Source: Sulfurimonas sp.
GTDB lineage: Bacteria > Campylobacterota > Campylobacteria > Campylobacterales > Sulfurimonadaceae
Direction of reading: 5' to 3'
Length of the DNA: 64,000 nt
NCBI RefSeq assembly: GCF_018698455.1
Contig: NZ_JABIOQ010000072.1
Coordinates: forward strand, 1 to 64,000
Of this stretch, positions 8,112 through 17,038 are shown piece after piece. Under the pieces are notes generated by a model. The model worked only from the letters and a program-made list of their open reading frames with translations. It had not been told where the DNA came from and did not search any database. Numbering within the stretch: position 1 is the stretch's first letter; every line of letters starts with the position of its first letter. Position numbers and translations under genes: made by a program.

Positions 8112-8531
8112 ATGGCAGGGATTCATTTTTCGTTTGAAAATTTTAAAGAGTTGATGAGCTTAAATATGGGTATCTCTGAGAGACTTGATGAGAACCGGGC
8201 TGAGAGCTTTACTCTGTTGTATTGCGATTTTTCTGGGATAGATGAGAGCTTGATCAATGATGCTCTTGAAAATATTTTAAGAACTTCAGATTCTATTGTT
8301 AATGATGGAAAAGACTATTTCTTTGTACTTCCATATACTGATAAATATGGTGCAGATATAGTTAAAAAGATGTTCGATAAATTCTTTGTTAAATTTTTAA
8401 ATTCATTTTTACTTGCATACCCTGCAGACGGAGAGAAACCAGAAGAAATTCTCGGTAGTATGCAAGATAGCACAAGTGCATTTTTAAAAAAAGATTTACA
8501 CTGTCTTGACCGTTTTACTAGAAACTACTAG
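8112..8531 (+). CDS. Hypothetical protein with degenerate GGDEF-like fold
   Basis: The 139-residue protein reads like a worn GGDEF domain. It has a strand 'ESFTLLYCDFSGID', then 'LRTSDSIV' before 'DGKDYFFVLPYTDKYGAD', where an active diguanylate cyclase would have GGDEF. Later comes 'LLAYPADGEKPEEIL', which resembles the 'YPxDG' strand of that fold. Catalytic and inhibitory motifs are missing, so it should not make c-di-GMP and may instead bind a partner or ligand. It has no signal peptide. It precedes the fliK sigma-54 region but is separated from it by a convergent small gene. The similarity is by eye and moderate. Confidence 0.55.
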   Translation: MAGIHFSFENFKELMSLNMGISERLDENRAESFTLLYCDFSGIDESLINDALENILRTSDSIVNDGKDYFFVLPYTDKYGADIVKKMFDKFFVKFLNSFLLAYPADGEKPEEILGSMQDSTSAFLKKDLHCLDRFTRNY

Positions 8532-8749
8532 TCAGTAGACTTAGTAAACTTATAATATTTAGAATTTTTGTAAAAAGAGATAGCACTTGCTATCCTCTGT
8601 TCTTTATAGATTTTTTTATCACACACCAACCTACATTTTATTTTTTTATTTTCCATAGCTTTTTGATTTAGCTTCTTTGTCCGGGTATCATATATAGATT
8701 CTGCAAAAAGTAGAGTGTGCATTAGTATAAATATTGGAATTAATTTCAT
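8528..8749 (-). CDS. Small secreted protein
   Basis: This minus-strand ORF gives a 73-residue protein. Its signal peptide is 'MKLIPIFILMHTLLFAES', and the lysine-rich mature part has two cysteines close together ('CRLVCDKK'). The track begins two codons earlier at 8755, and neither ATG has a strong ribosome site; the second gives the cleaner leader. Its stop overlaps the last bases of the convergent upstream gene. The leader and non-random composition support it as real, but no family is recognised. Confidence 0.55.
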   Translation of the reverse strand: MKLIPIFILMHTLLFAESIYDTRTKKLNQKAMENKKIKCRLVCDKKIYKEQRIASAISFYKNSKYYKFTKSTD

Positions 8750-8788
8750 AATCATAAAATCGGCACAATTGAGATTTAATTAATAAGA

Positions 8789-8804
8789 TGGAACAAATAG
8801 TGCT
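8789..8804 (+). promoter_or_regulatory. Sigma-54-type promoter for fliK-flgD-flgE2
   Basis: TGGAACAAATAGTGCT has the GG-N10-GC spacing of -24/-12 promoters (consensus TGGCAC-N5-TTGC). It lies 51 bases upstream of the fliK ATG. A second copy with the same TGGAAC-N6-TGCT pattern lies upstream of flgE. In Campylobacter, hook and rod genes depend on RpoN with the FlgR regulator, so this fits known biology. Confidence 0.7.
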
Positions 8805-8854
8805 ATGTTTTCTTAAAATCCCTTCAATTATAGGGAAAGATATGGGAGAACAAG

Positions 8855-10579
8855 ATGATTTCAGTAGATACTTCAAAACAAACATCGGCTTCGTCCTCAC
8901 CTTTGAGTTTAGCAACTGATACAAAAGAAGAAGGGGGTTTTACTCTTTCTTTCTCAGAACTTCTAAAAGGTGTTAGCGGTAAAAAAGATGATAAAGAGAT
9001 ACAAAATGGTGCTCTTGTCTTATCTTTGACTGATACAAAGGATGTAAAAATATCTAAAGATGCCAAGGTAGGCACACTACTTTCTCTTCTCAAAGGAGAA
9101 GCATCTCTGGAGATAGAATTAGAACCTGTAGAGATAAATCCTAAGTTAACATCAGTCTTGAGTATAGATGAGCTCAAAGGACTGATAAAAGATGCTAAAG
9201 AGTATTTGAAGGATCAAATACTCCAGAGCGAAGGTTTCAAAAAATCAGAGATAGCTGCTCTTCCTAAAACATTAAAAGGATTAGCTGCTGTGGCAAAGAA
9301 GTTTGACATAGATATCTCTAAAATAACAATAGAAGAAGTTCAAGGTGATGTTAAAGTAGCTACAAAAGGTGAAAGAAAAATTTCAACCCCAGAAGCTAAA
9401 ATAGTAATAATAGCTAAAGAACAAGGTCCTGTAAAAGAAGATGTTAAAAGTACAAAAGGGGAACTTAGAGAGTTACTCAGAAAAGATTTTAAATCTAAAA
9501 AACATATAGAACAAAAGAGTGATATAAAAGAAGATAATAAATCAGTATCAGTAAAAAGAACTGAGATAAAAGAAGATAATAAATCAGTAGCAGTCAAAAG
9601 AACTGACATAACAGAAGAAAATAAGAAAGCCGTATCATCTAATAACGCTGTTAATCTAGATGAAACTGAAGTAGCTATTGATGATATTGATGTAAAAATT
9701 AAAGTAAAAAGCTCAAAACCTTCAATCTCTTCTAAACAAATACAAGATGTTCCAGATGATATAAAGCAATCAGAACAAATTAAAATAGAGCAAAGTAGAC
9801 AAGAAGTAATAAAAGAGTTACCAAAAGCTATAAAAAGTGAGCCACTATTTAAAGCACAAGCAAGTAAAGAGATAACAACAGAGCAACTTGTAAATACAAA
9901 AGCAGTGGCAATTGAGGTAAAGGCACCTAAGCAAAAAGCAGAAGAAACGCTAAAGATGCTTCTTCGCGGTGATAAAGCTGTCAAAAGCGAAGGGAATATA
10001 ACTGCAGATTTTTCTGTTGCCACGGCACGTGTTATAGCACCACAAGCAACAACCGAGGTGAGTAAATCTCTAGAATCACTTCTCAATAATGACCCAAGCG
10101 ATACCACTCAAAAAATAGATGGTGCAAATGTTTCAAAAGCTGATAGTTTTGAAGTAAAACTCAATGAAGCGAAACAGATGACTAAATATCTTTCTGTTGA
10201 TGTTAAAAATGCTATAGAGGATTATAAGTCTCCATTTACGAGAATAAAAGTACAACTTAACCCTCAAAGACTAGGAGAGGTTGATTTGACTATAGTTCAG
10301 CGTGGGAAAAATCTTCATATAAACCTGAGTTCAAACAATGCAGCGATCAATGCTTTATCTATGAATGTAAATGATTTAAAAGTCCAGTTAACTAGCAATG
10401 GAATAAATAATGCTTCATTAAACTTTAGTAATAACTCTGAAAGTGGTCAAAATTCACATGAGCAGCAGAACTCTCAACATCAGAGAGAGGCTAAAGAAGA
10501 GTATGACTATTTTGAGAACGAAGAAGAAAATGAAGAGGTACTAAGCTCTTTAGAAATTGTAGTCCCCGACTACGCATAA
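8855..10579 (+). CDS. fliK: Flagellar hook-length control protein FliK
   Basis: FliK is exported during hook growth and switches the secretion gate from hook to filament substrates when the hook reaches its set length. The conserved C-terminal hook-length domain is clear: 'PFTRIKVQLNPQRLGEVDLTI' (about residues 460-480), then 'LHINLSSNNAAINAL' and 'LNDLKVQL'-like strands. The first 400 residues are lysine- and glutamate-rich, low complexity and poorly conserved, as expected of the ruler part, and hold an internal tandem repeat. The tail is acidic and glutamine-rich. flgD and a flgE-like gene follow closely. A long antisense ORF (9340-10107) is a composition artefact. Confidence 0.9.
   Translation: MISVDTSKQTSASSSPLSLATDTKEEGGFTLSFSELLKGVSGKKDDKEIQNGALVLSLTDTKDVKISKDAKVGTLLSLLKGEASLEIELEPVEINPKLTSVLSIDELKGLIKDAKEYLKDQILQSEGFKKSEIAALPKTLKGLAAVAKKFDIDISKITIEEVQGDVKVATKGERKISTPEAKIVIIAKEQGPVKEDVKSTKGELRELLRKDFKSKKHIEQKSDIKEDNKSVSVKRTEIKEDNKSVAVKRTDITEENKKAVSSNNAVNLDETEVAIDDIDVKIKVKSSKPSISSKQIQDVPDDIKQSEQIKIEQSRQEVIKELPKAIKSEPLFKAQASKEITTEQLVNTKAVAIEVKAPKQKAEETLKMLLRGDKAVKSEGNITADFSVATARVIAPQATTEVSKSLESLLNNDPSDTTQKIDGANVSKADSFEVKLNEAKQMTKYLSVDVKNAIEDYKSPFTRIKVQLNPQRLGEVDLTIVQRGKNLHINLSSNNAAINALSMNVNDLKVQLTSNGINNASLNFSNNSESGQNSHEQQNSQHQREAKEEYDYFENEEENEEVLSSLEIVVPDYA
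9521..9634 (+). repeat. 42-bp tandem repeat inside fliK
   Basis: Two adjacent 42-base units (9521-9562 and 9563-9604) differ at about three or four positions. They are followed by a more diverged partial third copy to about 9634. They encode repeats of the form I-K-E-D-N-K-S-V-x-V-K-R-T-[DE], i.e. 14 residues each. A change in copy number would lengthen or shorten the FliK ruler region without breaking the frame. Confidence 0.8.
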
Positions 10580-10597
10580 AAATAGAAAGGATTTATT

Positions 10598-11263
10598 ATG
10601 GCAATCACATCAACAGGCTTAAATGCCGCACTTTCTGCAGAACCGACAACATCAAAAGTAGTGGAAGATAAAAGAGTATTGGGAAAAGATGACTTTATGA
10701 CTCTACTTTTAGTAGAACTTGAACATCAAGACCCTACGGAACCGATGGATTCTGAGAAAATTTTAACACAGACCTCTCAACTCGCAGGATTAGAATCATC
10801 AGAAAATACAAATAAAGCATTAGCTGACTTAGCTCTATCCTTAGGAACAGCAAATCAGTTCTCAACAATAGCAGCCATTGGAAAGACTGCCGACTTAGGG
10901 AGCAATGCTATAGTTAATGATGAGGGCTCAGTTAGCTCATTTGAAGTCTATTTCCCATCAGATATTGCACAGGGCACAGTAGAAGTAGTTAATAACGAAG
11001 GTGCTTTGATTAAAAGTATTGATGTGGGTACAAACCCTTCTGGTGTCTATCAATTTGATTGGGATGGTTCAGACAACGGAGGAAATCCAGCTGAAAGTGG
11101 TCTTTACTATGTCAACGCAAGCTACACGAATGCAGCAGGAAAGAACTTAGAAACAAGACTTGGAGCTTATCCGATAGAGTCTGTTAAATTTGATGCTGGA
11201 CAAACACTAGTGAAAGTTGGTTCTGCCTATGTACCACTTGAAAATATAAAAGAAGTGTATTAA
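10598..11263 (+). CDS. flgD: Flagellar hook capping/assembly protein FlgD
   Basis: FlgD caps the growing hook and is needed for FlgE to polymerise. The N-terminal signature is present ('VLGKDDFMTLLLVELEHQDPTEPMDSEKILTQ' region, about residues 25-58). It is followed by the Ig-like and tudor-like parts with 'YQFDWDGSDNGGNPAESGLYYV' (about 148-170), the usual G-x-D-N-x-G pattern. Length (221) is typical. It starts 19 bases after fliK with AAAGGA ahead of the ATG and is followed 12 bases later by the FlgE-like gene, so the three form one operon. Confidence 0.95.
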   Translation: MAITSTGLNAALSAEPTTSKVVEDKRVLGKDDFMTLLLVELEHQDPTEPMDSEKILTQTSQLAGLESSENTNKALADLALSLGTANQFSTIAAIGKTADLGSNAIVNDEGSVSSFEVYFPSDIAQGTVEVVNNEGALIKSIDVGTNPSGVYQFDWDGSDNGGNPAESGLYYVNASYTNAAGKNLETRLGAYPIESVKFDAGQTLVKVGSAYVPLENIKEVY

Positions 11264-11274
11264 AGGGGTCTATC

Positions 11275-12615
11275 ATGATGTCTCAAGCTTTTTATACAGG
11301 ACTTTCTGGACTCAGATCAAATGCTCAGGCTATTGATGTAGTAACTGATAATTTATCGAATGTTAGTACTGTCGGTTATCGTGGATACACAACAGAATTC
11401 TCAAGTATGTACCAAAAAGCTATAAATACTGATGCTAGTATTACCTCAGTAGCCAATGGGATAGGTGTTGGGTCAGAGGTTGGTGGGGTAGTTATGGATC
11501 AAGCTCAAGGAGTTTTTCAGTTAACTGATAGTGCTACTGACTTAGCAATACTTGGTGATGGCTGGTTTGGTGTTGAGGGAAATGGACAAACTATGTATAC
11601 TCGTGACGGTAGTTTTACTTTTGATGAGAATCGTGATTTAGTAACTCAAGATGGTTTTTTTGTACTCGGAACGATGGGAAATAACATTGCAAATAATGTG
11701 TTAACTGAACCATTAAGCGAGATAGCATTAGCCAATGTGTCAGAACAAGAAAAACTTTCATTTCCAACAGAATTGTATTTCCCACCAATAGCTTCAACAG
11801 AAGTAACCTTCTTAGGAAATCTAAGTTTGACTGAAGAGCAAATAAAACAAGATACCGCTGCATTAGCAGATATTGCGGCTAATGCACTTGACCCAAATCA
11901 TAAGATTACTTTACCAAGAGCTGCTCTTAGCGTTAGCTCTACTGTAATAAATGCAGATGGTGTAAAAAATAATCTCAGACTAGAATTTTCTAAAGTTGAT
12001 CCACAAGTCGCCCCTGGATCTCAATGGAATGTAAAAGCAACGGTTCAAAGTAGAGATGGGGCTGAAGTGTTTTCTACTGAAAATGGATTGGTTACTTTTG
12101 AAGAGCTTGGTGCCTTAACATCAAACAGTCTCAATACTATTGATAATCAAGGATCCCCTGTAGCTATAAATATGGGTGTAGGATTCGATGGCATAATTTC
12201 TATTGATACGGATAGCACTTTATCAAGTTCTTCTGATGGTGAAGAAGATGGAACACTAGTTGGGTATGAGATAGAGAAAAATGGCTCTGTGCTAGCTACT
12301 TTTACGAATGGTAAGCAGAGTGCTGTTGGTAGCATTGGTATCTTCCATTTTCAAAATGACCAAGGTCTAGAGAGAGTAAGTGGCTCTAAGTTTTCAGAAA
12401 GTGCAAATAGCGGAAAAGCAATATTTTTTCAAGATGAAAATGGTAATAACATAAATGGTACGGGTTTAGTAACTAGTAAGCTTGAGGGTTCTAATGTTAG
12501 AATGGAAGCTGGTTTAACCGATCTTATAATTTATCAAAGAGCTTATGACTCAAGTTCGAAGTTAATAACTACTGCAGATGAAATGCTTCAAAAAGCTCTT
12601 AGTATGGGTGCTTAA
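11275..12615 (+). CDS. FlgE-like flagellar hook/basal-body protein
   Basis: The protein has the rod/hook N-terminal signature 'FYTGLSGLRSNAQAIDVVTDNLSNVSTVGYRG' (about residues 6-37) and the matching C-terminal helix ('LEGSNVRMEAGLTDLIIYQRAYDSSSKLI'). The core holds a FlgE-type D2 region. At 446 residues it is shorter than the 714-residue FlgE that follows. In Campylobacter the gene after fliK and flgD is also a FlgE homologue distinct from the main hook subunit, so this is probably the minor one. It could form a hook-filament or rod-hook section. The start is one of two adjacent ATGs. Confidence 0.85.
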   Translation: MMSQAFYTGLSGLRSNAQAIDVVTDNLSNVSTVGYRGYTTEFSSMYQKAINTDASITSVANGIGVGSEVGGVVMDQAQGVFQLTDSATDLAILGDGWFGVEGNGQTMYTRDGSFTFDENRDLVTQDGFFVLGTMGNNIANNVLTEPLSEIALANVSEQEKLSFPTELYFPPIASTEVTFLGNLSLTEEQIKQDTAALADIAANALDPNHKITLPRAALSVSSTVINADGVKNNLRLEFSKVDPQVAPGSQWNVKATVQSRDGAEVFSTENGLVTFEELGALTSNSLNTIDNQGSPVAINMGVGFDGIISIDTDSTLSSSSDGEEDGTLVGYEIEKNGSVLATFTNGKQSAVGSIGIFHFQNDQGLERVSGSKFSESANSGKAIFFQDENGNNINGTGLVTSKLEGSNVRMEAGLTDLIIYQRAYDSSSKLITTADEMLQKALSMGA

Positions 12616-12630
12616 GAGAGTTTTTAAAAA

Positions 12631-12646
12631 TGGAACACTAAATGCT
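12631..12646 (+). promoter_or_regulatory. Sigma-54-type promoter for flgE
   Basis: TGGAACACTAAATGCT again shows GG-N10-GC spacing and matches the site upstream of fliK in its TGGAAC and TGCT halves. It lies 84 bases before the flgE ATG, in the 115-base gap after the flgE-like gene. This suggests that flgE has its own RpoN-dependent transcript. Confidence 0.7.
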
Positions 12647-12730
12647 TTATATCTTTAAGAATTAATAAACTATATGAAAAGTCTCTCTTTATCTAAGTGC
12701 CTTTTCTTGATAGATTAAAAAGGATATAAG

Positions 12731-14875
12731 ATGTTAAAATCACTATATGCCGGTGTTTCCGGACTACAATCGCACCAAATTGCGATGGATGTGGAATCAA
12801 ATAATATTGCAAATGTTAACACGACAGGTTTTAAATACTCTCGTGCAAATTTCTCAAACCTTTTAGCGCAAACAAAATCAATAGCTACAGCTCCGCAGGG
12901 AGATCTTGGTGGTAAAAATTCTGTTCAAGTTGGACTCGGATCAACTGTTGCATCTATGACAACAATCTATTCTCAAGGTTCTATTCAAAACTCTGACAAA
13001 AACACAGATGTTGCCATTCAAGGTGATGGATTTTTTATAGTTTCTCCTGATGCTGGGAATACTTATAAATATACTCGTGCTGGAGATTTCAAGTTTGATG
13101 CAAATGGAAATTTTGTAGACAATAATGGTTTTATTACTCAAGGCTGGTTAAGAGATTCAATTACTAAAAAAGTAGATTCTACTGCACCCATCACAAATAT
13201 AAATATTCCTCCAGGTCTAACAACACCTGCAAGTCCAACAGCTGAAGTTGTGCTAAAGGCGAATTTAAACTCTGGTCCATTAGTAGAGAGCTTTTCACCT
13301 GCTTATACATTAGGGTCTCTAGCATTAACAACAGAACCAGCGGCAAGAGATGCAAACTCAACTGAAGTTGATTCTGGTGATTTAGGTGTGATGTTTAATG
13401 AAGCTGGTAAGGCTTATTCTCTTCAAGAGAAGCAAGGTTTTTGGGCCTCATATAAAAACTCGACTGTACTAGCCCCAGCAGCTGCTACTACTACTGGTGT
13501 AGTTGGTGCACCAGGTCTAGATATTACATTAACAATTGATACAGAATTAGGGATAGGTACTACAGTAAACATAACAGCAGATGATACATCAACAGCAAGT
13601 GGAAATGCAAGTTCTTATGTAGCTGCTATTAATGCACAATCATCTATTACTGGTGTTACAGCCTCTGCTGATACATTCAATGTGATTACTCTAACAAATT
13701 CAAACTCTTCAGATTCAGCTTCTCATAATATAAATATAACCGTAGCTGGAGCTGATAATAGTGGGCTTGTTACTGATTCGGATGTAACGGCATTTAGATA
13801 TCAGTACAGTAGGTCAAGTGGAGTACCAAATACTCAGGGTGATGACACTTTTAGAACTATGGCAGAGCTAAGAAGTTTCATGCAAGAAGATGCACGATCT
13901 TTTGGGGCTATTCCGGCTAACAATAGTATTACTATAGAAGTTGACGAAGCTGGAAAATTTAAAATGAAAAATCTAGGTACTTCTCTGACTGACGATTATG
14001 ATATGAACTTTAAAGTTACATCGTATACTGACAGAAGAACAGGTCTTGTAGTTTCAGAAAATGCAACTTTTGCTACAACAATGAAAGCTATGAATTCAGT
14101 ACTTACTCGAGGTAGTGCAGGTACATCATTTTCACAAGGTATTAATGCTGCGACACACTCTAGTTCTATTGATGTTTTTGATTCACTTGGTTCTAAACAT
14201 ACTCTAAGAATGGAATTTAGAAAAGTTGAACTTGACACCAGTAATGGTAGTGCTTGGGATATGGTTATCTCTGTCCCTTCTCCAGCAACTATTGATACAG
14301 TTGCACCAACAAATGAAAAAAAAGGAATAATAAGCTTTAACAATGATGGATCAATATCAAGTTTAATCCCAGGAAACATATCGTTCTCTGGAAATAACGG
14401 TTCAGCACCAGAACAACAAGTAAAACTAGAATTTGGTACCATTAATGGCTTTGACGGAATGACATCTTTTGATTCTCGTTCATCTACATCTGGAATCTCT
14501 CAAGATGGATTTACTGGTGGAGATTTAGTTGGAATTAGAATTGACCAGTCTGGTACAATTGTTGGAAGTTTTTCAAATGGTCGTTCTTTTGGTTTAGCAC
14601 AAATCGGTATGGCTAAGTTTACAAACAATGAAGGTCTTACAACAGAAGGTGGTAGTATATTTGTACAAACTGCCAACTCTGGTGACCCTACTATTGGTAC
14701 AGCAGCTACATCAGGACGTGGATTTATCCAGTCTTCGGCACTTGAAGCTTCAAATGTTGACCTTTCTCGTTCACTCACACAACTGATAATTATTCAGCGT
14801 GGTTACCAAGCAAATGGTAAAACAATTACAACTTCAGATCAACTTCTACAGACATTAATCGGTCTGAAAAATTAA
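12731..14875 (+). CDS. flgE: Flagellar hook protein FlgE
   Basis: This is the main hook subunit, exported through the flagellar type III system and assembled under the FlgD cap. The N-terminus 'MLKSLYAGVSGLQSHQIAMDVESNNIANVNTTGFK' and the C-terminus 'ALEASNVDLSRSLTQLIIIQRGYQANGKTI' are the paired coiled-coil D0 regions. 'FKFDANGNFVDNNGFITQGW' is the conserved D1 turn. At 714 residues it is long, as in other epsilonproteobacteria, because of a threonine- and serine-rich insertion around 240-350 ('TGVTASADTFNVITLTN'). That surface-exposed domain usually varies between strains. A sigma-54 site precedes it. Confidence 0.93.
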   Translation: MLKSLYAGVSGLQSHQIAMDVESNNIANVNTTGFKYSRANFSNLLAQTKSIATAPQGDLGGKNSVQVGLGSTVASMTTIYSQGSIQNSDKNTDVAIQGDGFFIVSPDAGNTYKYTRAGDFKFDANGNFVDNNGFITQGWLRDSITKKVDSTAPITNINIPPGLTTPASPTAEVVLKANLNSGPLVESFSPAYTLGSLALTTEPAARDANSTEVDSGDLGVMFNEAGKAYSLQEKQGFWASYKNSTVLAPAAATTTGVVGAPGLDITLTIDTELGIGTTVNITADDTSTASGNASSYVAAINAQSSITGVTASADTFNVITLTNSNSSDSASHNINITVAGADNSGLVTDSDVTAFRYQYSRSSGVPNTQGDDTFRTMAELRSFMQEDARSFGAIPANNSITIEVDEAGKFKMKNLGTSLTDDYDMNFKVTSYTDRRTGLVVSENATFATTMKAMNSVLTRGSAGTSFSQGINAATHSSSIDVFDSLGSKHTLRMEFRKVELDTSNGSAWDMVISVPSPATIDTVAPTNEKKGIISFNNDGSISSLIPGNISFSGNNGSAPEQQVKLEFGTINGFDGMTSFDSRSSTSGISQDGFTGGDLVGIRIDQSGTIVGSFSNGRSFGLAQIGMAKFTNNEGLTTEGGSIFVQTANSGDPTIGTAATSGRGFIQSSALEASNVDLSRSLTQLIIIQRGYQANGKTITTSDQLLQTLIGLKN

Positions 14876-14903
14876 GGGATTTTTTCCTTTAATTTCTTTT
14901 CGA

Positions 14904-14933
14904 TATAATAATCCTAATATAATACATTAGGAT
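14904..14933 (+). promoter_or_regulatory. purT promoter with inverted repeat
   Basis: TATAAT at 14904-14909 is followed by ATCCTAAT (14911-14918), seven bases, then ATTAGGAT (14926-14933), a perfect 8-base inverted repeat. The loop contains a second TATAAT (14918-14923). The right arm contains AGGAT, part of the ribosome site for purT at 14942. The element could be an operator over the start site or an RNA hairpin that hides the ribosome site. Confidence 0.45.
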
Positions 14934-14941
14934 GAACCACC

Positions 14942-16108
14942 ATGCAATTCTCTGCTCCCCTTAAATCAAACTCAAAAAAAGTAATGCTATTAGGTTCCGG
15001 CGAACTTGGAAAAGAAGTGGCTATTGAAGCACAGCGTTTAGGACTTGAAGTTATAGCTGTTGACAGATACCAAAATGCACCAGCACATAATGTCGCACAC
15101 CGCTCATATGTAGTAGACATGCAAGACAAAGATGCCCTCCTTGAAATCATCTACCGTGAAAAACCTGACTATATTCTTCCAGAAATAGAAGCTATTAGTA
15201 TGGATGCACTTTTTGCAGCAGAAGATAAAGGTTATAATGTTATTCCAAATGCAAATGCGGTAAGTAAGACTATGAACCGTAAAAACATTCGTACTTATGC
15301 GGCAGAAGTTCTTGACCTAAAAACAGGTCCTTATGAGTTTGTCACTACTGAGGATGGACTCAGAGTTGCAAGTAAACGTATGGGGTATCCTTGTGTAATA
15401 AAGCCTGTTATGAGTTCATCAGGTCATGGACAGAGTATTTGTCGTAGTGAAGAAGATGTCCCTGCATCATGGGAAATAGCAAAAGAAGCTCGTGGCGATG
15501 CTAGTGAGTTGATAGTTGAAGCCTTTATAGATTTTGATTATGAGATTACGATGCTTACAGCTCGTAATGGAAAGGAAACTGTTTTTTGTGAGCCTATTGG
15601 CCATGAGCAACGCGATGGAGATTATGTATTTTCATGGCAACCTGCTCAGATGAGTGACGAGGCAAAAGAAAAAGCACAAAAGATGGCCAAAACTATTACT
15701 GATGGTTTAGGTGGTCGTGGTCTTTTTGGTGTTGAACTTTTTATCAAAGGAGATGAGGTTTACTTTTCAGAAGTTTCTCCTCGTCCACACGATACAGGAA
15801 TGGTTACTTTAATAACTCAGTCACAAAGTGAGTTTGCACTTCATTTACGTGCAGTTCTTGGTCTTCCTCTTGGCTTTACATTTTATGGTGATGGTGCTTC
15901 TGCGGCATATAAAACGCAGATGAAACATTCTAATGCACCTGTTATAAGTGTTGATGATTCACTCTTTAGTGAGAACTCTTTTGTACGAGTCTTCTCAAAA
16001 CCAGAAGCACATGCGGGCCGTCGTTTAGCAGTTGCTCTTGTTTTTGATGAAGTTGAATCTGCACTAGAGCAATCTCGTGAGTTAATTGAAAAAATAAAAG
16101 ACAACTAA
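14942..16108 (+). CDS. purT: Formate-dependent phosphoribosylglycinamide formyltransferase 2
   Basis: PurT makes formyl-GAR from GAR, formate and ATP in purine synthesis, with no need for formyl-folate. The N-terminal ATP-grasp preface '[21 protein letters not shown]' (about residues 13-33) is clear. The grasp core '[16 protein letters not shown]' (about 150-165), the metal-binding stretch '[31 protein letters not shown]' and the late 'RAVLGLP' are all present. Length (388) is normal. A hydroxyacid dehydrogenase gene starts on the next base after the stop. The upstream inverted repeat may control it. Confidence 0.93.
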   Translation: MQFSAPLKSNSKKVMLLGSGELGKEVAIEAQRLGLEVIAVDRYQNAPAHNVAHRSYVVDMQDKDALLEIIYREKPDYILPEIEAISMDALFAAEDKGYNVIPNANAVSKTMNRKNIRTYAAEVLDLKTGPYEFVTTEDGLRVASKRMGYPCVIKPVMSSSGHGQSICRSEEDVPASWEIAKEARGDASELIVEAFIDFDYEITMLTARNGKETVFCEPIGHEQRDGDYVFSWQPAQMSDEAKEKAQKMAKTITDGLGGRGLFGVELFIKGDEVYFSEVSPRPHDTGMVTLITQSQSEFALHLRAVLGLPLGFTFYGDGASAAYKTQMKHSNAPVISVDDSLFSENSFVRVFSKPEAHAGRRLAVALVFDEVESALEQSRELIEKIKDN

Positions 16109-17032
16109 ATGCAAATAGTTTTACTAGACACACTCACATTTGGAAATACAGACTTATCTGTATTTGATGATTTAGGTGAGGTTTCTCTTTATAAAACAAC
16201 TTCACCAGCACAGACACAAGAACGCATAGCAAATGCGAATGTTATAATAACCAATAAAGTTGTTATAACAAAAGAGTTTATGCTTTGCTCGAAAAGCTTG
16301 AAGCTCATTTGTATAGCAGCGACTGGTATGAATAACGTAGACCTTGACGCGGCAAAAGAGTTAAATGTAGAAGTGAAAAATGTAGCTGGGTATTCAACAG
16401 ATTCTGTTATTCAACATACTTTTTCAATGCTTTTTTATCTGCTCGGACACTCTCGTTATTATGATGAAGTTGTCAAAGATGGAAGCTACTCTCGTAGCCC
16501 CATCTTCACTGATGTGTCGCATCCTTTTTTCGAAGTTAAGGGTAAGAAATGGGGAATCATTGGACTTGGAAGTATAGGAAGAGGTGTTGCAAATATTGCC
16601 AAAGCATTTGGAGCAGAACTCTTTTACTACTCTACTAGTGGTGTGAACCGCACTGAAGATTTTCAAAGAACATCATTAGACGAGATGCTTAAGAGTTGTG
16701 ACATCATTACCATACATGCCCCATTAAATGAGAAAACTGATAATCTACTAGACTATAAAGAACTTGCTACATGTAAAGATGGGGTAACTATTTTAAACCT
16801 TGGACGTGGAGGAATCATTAATGAAGAAGCTGTAGCTAAAATCATTGATGAGAAAAATATTTTCTTTGGTTTAGATGTTCTTACAAAAGAGCCAATGAGA
16901 GAAAATCACCCTTTACTCAATGTTAAAAATAAAGAAAACCTCTATATATCTCCTCATATCGCTTGGACTTCAGTAGAAGCCAGAGAAAAACTCATAACAT
17001 CCGTCATAGAAAACATTAAGAGTAGTTTTTAG
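16109..17032 (+). CDS. D-2-hydroxyacid dehydrogenase (hydroxypyruvate reductase-like)
   Basis: The NAD-binding Rossmann motif is 'WGIIGLGSIGRGVANIAKAFG' (about residues 146-166). Family landmarks follow: 'IHAPLNEKTDNLLDYKEL', 'LNLGRGGIINEEAV' with the substrate arginine, and 'LYISPHIAWTS' with the catalytic histidine. These enzymes reduce 2-oxoacids such as hydroxypyruvate or glyoxylate to D-hydroxyacids. Substrate choice cannot be read from sequence. The length of 307 fits the glycerate dehydrogenase type. It begins directly after the purT stop and is followed 6 bases later by a membrane-protein gene, so the three are likely co-transcribed. Confidence 0.85.
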   Translation: MQIVLLDTLTFGNTDLSVFDDLGEVSLYKTTSPAQTQERIANANVIITNKVVITKEFMLCSKSLKLICIAATGMNNVDLDAAKELNVEVKNVAGYSTDSVIQHTFSMLFYLLGHSRYYDEVVKDGSYSRSPIFTDVSHPFFEVKGKKWGIIGLGSIGRGVANIAKAFGAELFYYSTSGVNRTEDFQRTSLDEMLKSCDIITIHAPLNEKTDNLLDYKELATCKDGVTILNLGRGGIINEEAVAKIIDEKNIFFGLDVLTKEPMRENHPLLNVKNKENLYISPHIAWTSVEAREKLITSVIENIKSSF

Positions 17033-17038
17033 AGCCTT

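Noticed and set aside
9521-9634. Short direct repeats as a CRISPR array
   Set aside because: The units are adjacent with no spacers and are in frame with fliK; no cas genes occur in the window.
9340-10107. 255-residue minus-strand ORF inside fliK
   Set aside because: It is antisense to the lysine/glutamate-rich FliK region; its serine, leucine and valine content is what the complement of those codons gives, and it has no ribosome site or family match.
13996-14442. 148-residue minus-strand ORF inside flgE
   Set aside because: It lies wholly antisense to a well-supported hook gene and has no family features.
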